Below are positions 5,763-5,949 of a DNA stretch of 5,949 nucleotides, in pieces (position 1 is the stretch's first letter; the number at the start of each line of letters is the position of its first letter). The notes under the pieces were generated by a model that saw only the letters and a program-made list of their open reading frames with translations, was not told where the DNA came from and did no database searches. A program made the position numbers and the translations under genes. The DNA is taken from contig CAHJXG010000521.1 of the NCBI GenBank assembly GCA_903644035.1, forward strand, positions 1-5,949, written 5' to 3'. Source of the stretch: Rhodospirillales bacterium (lineage in GTDB: Bacteria; Pseudomonadota; Alphaproteobacteria; Acetobacterales; Acetobacteraceae).

Positions 5763-5830
5763 GGCTGGCGGCCGAGGACGGCGACGCGCCATCCCCCCTT
5801 GCGGGAAAGGGAGCAGGGCGGCGCGCTCAT
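5759..5830 (-). CDS. Possible 23-codon mini-ORF linking the two ATPase genes
   Basis: An ATG (5830-5828) overlapping the TGA of the DppD-type gene (ATGA, 5830-5827) opens a 23-residue frame, MSAPPCSLSRKGGWRVAVLG plus RQP. It ends at TGA (5761-5759), which in turn overlaps the DppF-type ATG (ATGA, 5762-5759). The frame exactly fills the gap between the genes, with coupling overlaps at both ends. Its peptide resembles nothing I recognise. It may serve only to carry ribosomes to the DppF start, or it may be chance in GC-rich DNA. No Shine-Dalgarno of its own is evident. Confidence 0.3.
   Translation of the reverse strand: MSAPPCSLSRKGGWRVAVLGRQP
5796..5811 (-). promoter_or_regulatory. Hairpin occluding a purine-rich SD-like tract before the DppF-type gene
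   Basis: On the minus strand CCCTT (5811-5807), loop TCCCGC (5806-5801), AAGGG (5800-5796): a 5-bp stem. Its 3' arm is part of AAGGGGGG, the only Shine-Dalgarno-like tract between the ATPase genes, immediately before an in-frame ATG at 5792. Folding would hide this site, so ribosome entry may depend on translation arriving from upstream. Confidence 0.3.
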
Positions 5831-5949
5831 GCAAAAACCGGGGCGCGTTCGGCCGCAGCCTCCGCACGGATGCACGCGGCCTCGCGTCCGCCCCCCAATG
5901 CCCGCAACGCCGGCACCGCCGCGCCGCACGCCGGGACCGCCAAGGGGCA
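5827..5949 (-). CDS. DppD-type peptide ABC transporter ATPase, C-terminal end only
   Basis: On the minus strand the window begins in frame with the last 40 codons of a gene ending at TGA (5829-5827). The fragment CPLAVPACGAAVPALRALGG followed by GREAACIRAEAA matches the very C-terminal oligopeptide-transporter ATPase region (family: RCP.A...C....P.L.....GR..AC). Cysteines at fragment positions 1, 8 and 26 have spacing C-x6-C-x17-C, identical to C290, C297 and C315 of the neighbouring DppF-type protein. Together with its place directly upstream of the DppF-type gene, this identifies the DppD/OppD-type partner ATPase. The nucleotide-binding part lies beyond the window. Confidence 0.8.
   Translation of the reverse strand, partial: CPLAVPACGAAVPALRALGGGREAACIRAEAAAERAPVFA

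Overview
The window is GC-rich (well over 65% by eye) with strongly GC-biased third codon positions. It fits an alphaproteobacterium; the short Tat-type leader style (SRRHALLAATGLLAAGRARAQA) suggests Acetobacteraceae/Rhodospirillales such as a Roseomonas relative. That placement is inferred from style only.

Left part (about 1-2293, + strand): the 3' end of a branched-chain amino acid type (HAAT/Liv) ABC importer operon. It holds the end of livG (ATPase), the complete livF (ATPase, sharing one base with livG), and then a LivJ/LivK-type periplasmic substrate-binding protein with a twin-arginine leader, placed last. The permease genes (livH, livM) would be expected to the left of the window.

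Right part (about 2990-5949, - strand): the 3' part of a dipeptide/oligopeptide (Dpp/Opp/Gsi-type) ABC importer operon. Read 5'->3' on the minus strand it contains the last 40 codons of a DppD-type ATPase, a 23-codon mini-ORF, a DppF-type ATPase, a DppB-type permease and a DppC-type permease. Most junctions are ATGA or TAATG overlaps, indicating tight translational coupling. The cognate substrate-binding protein is not visible, so the exact substrate (dipeptide, oligopeptide, glutathione or other) cannot be assigned.

Middle (2294-2989): the two operons converge on about 700 bp with no intact gene. This stretch is an insertion-sequence graveyard. A short N-terminal transposase remnant of one IS5-family group lies on the minus strand, directly abutting a frameshifted central transposase remnant of another IS5-family group on the plus strand. 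Hairpins near both operon ends may serve as convergent terminators.

Overall this is ordinary transport gene content. The points worth a second look are the mini-ORF bridging the two peptide-importer ATPase genes, the matching cysteine spacing in those two ATPases, and the mosaic of IS remnants. I see no sign of a new defence, mobile or biosynthetic system.
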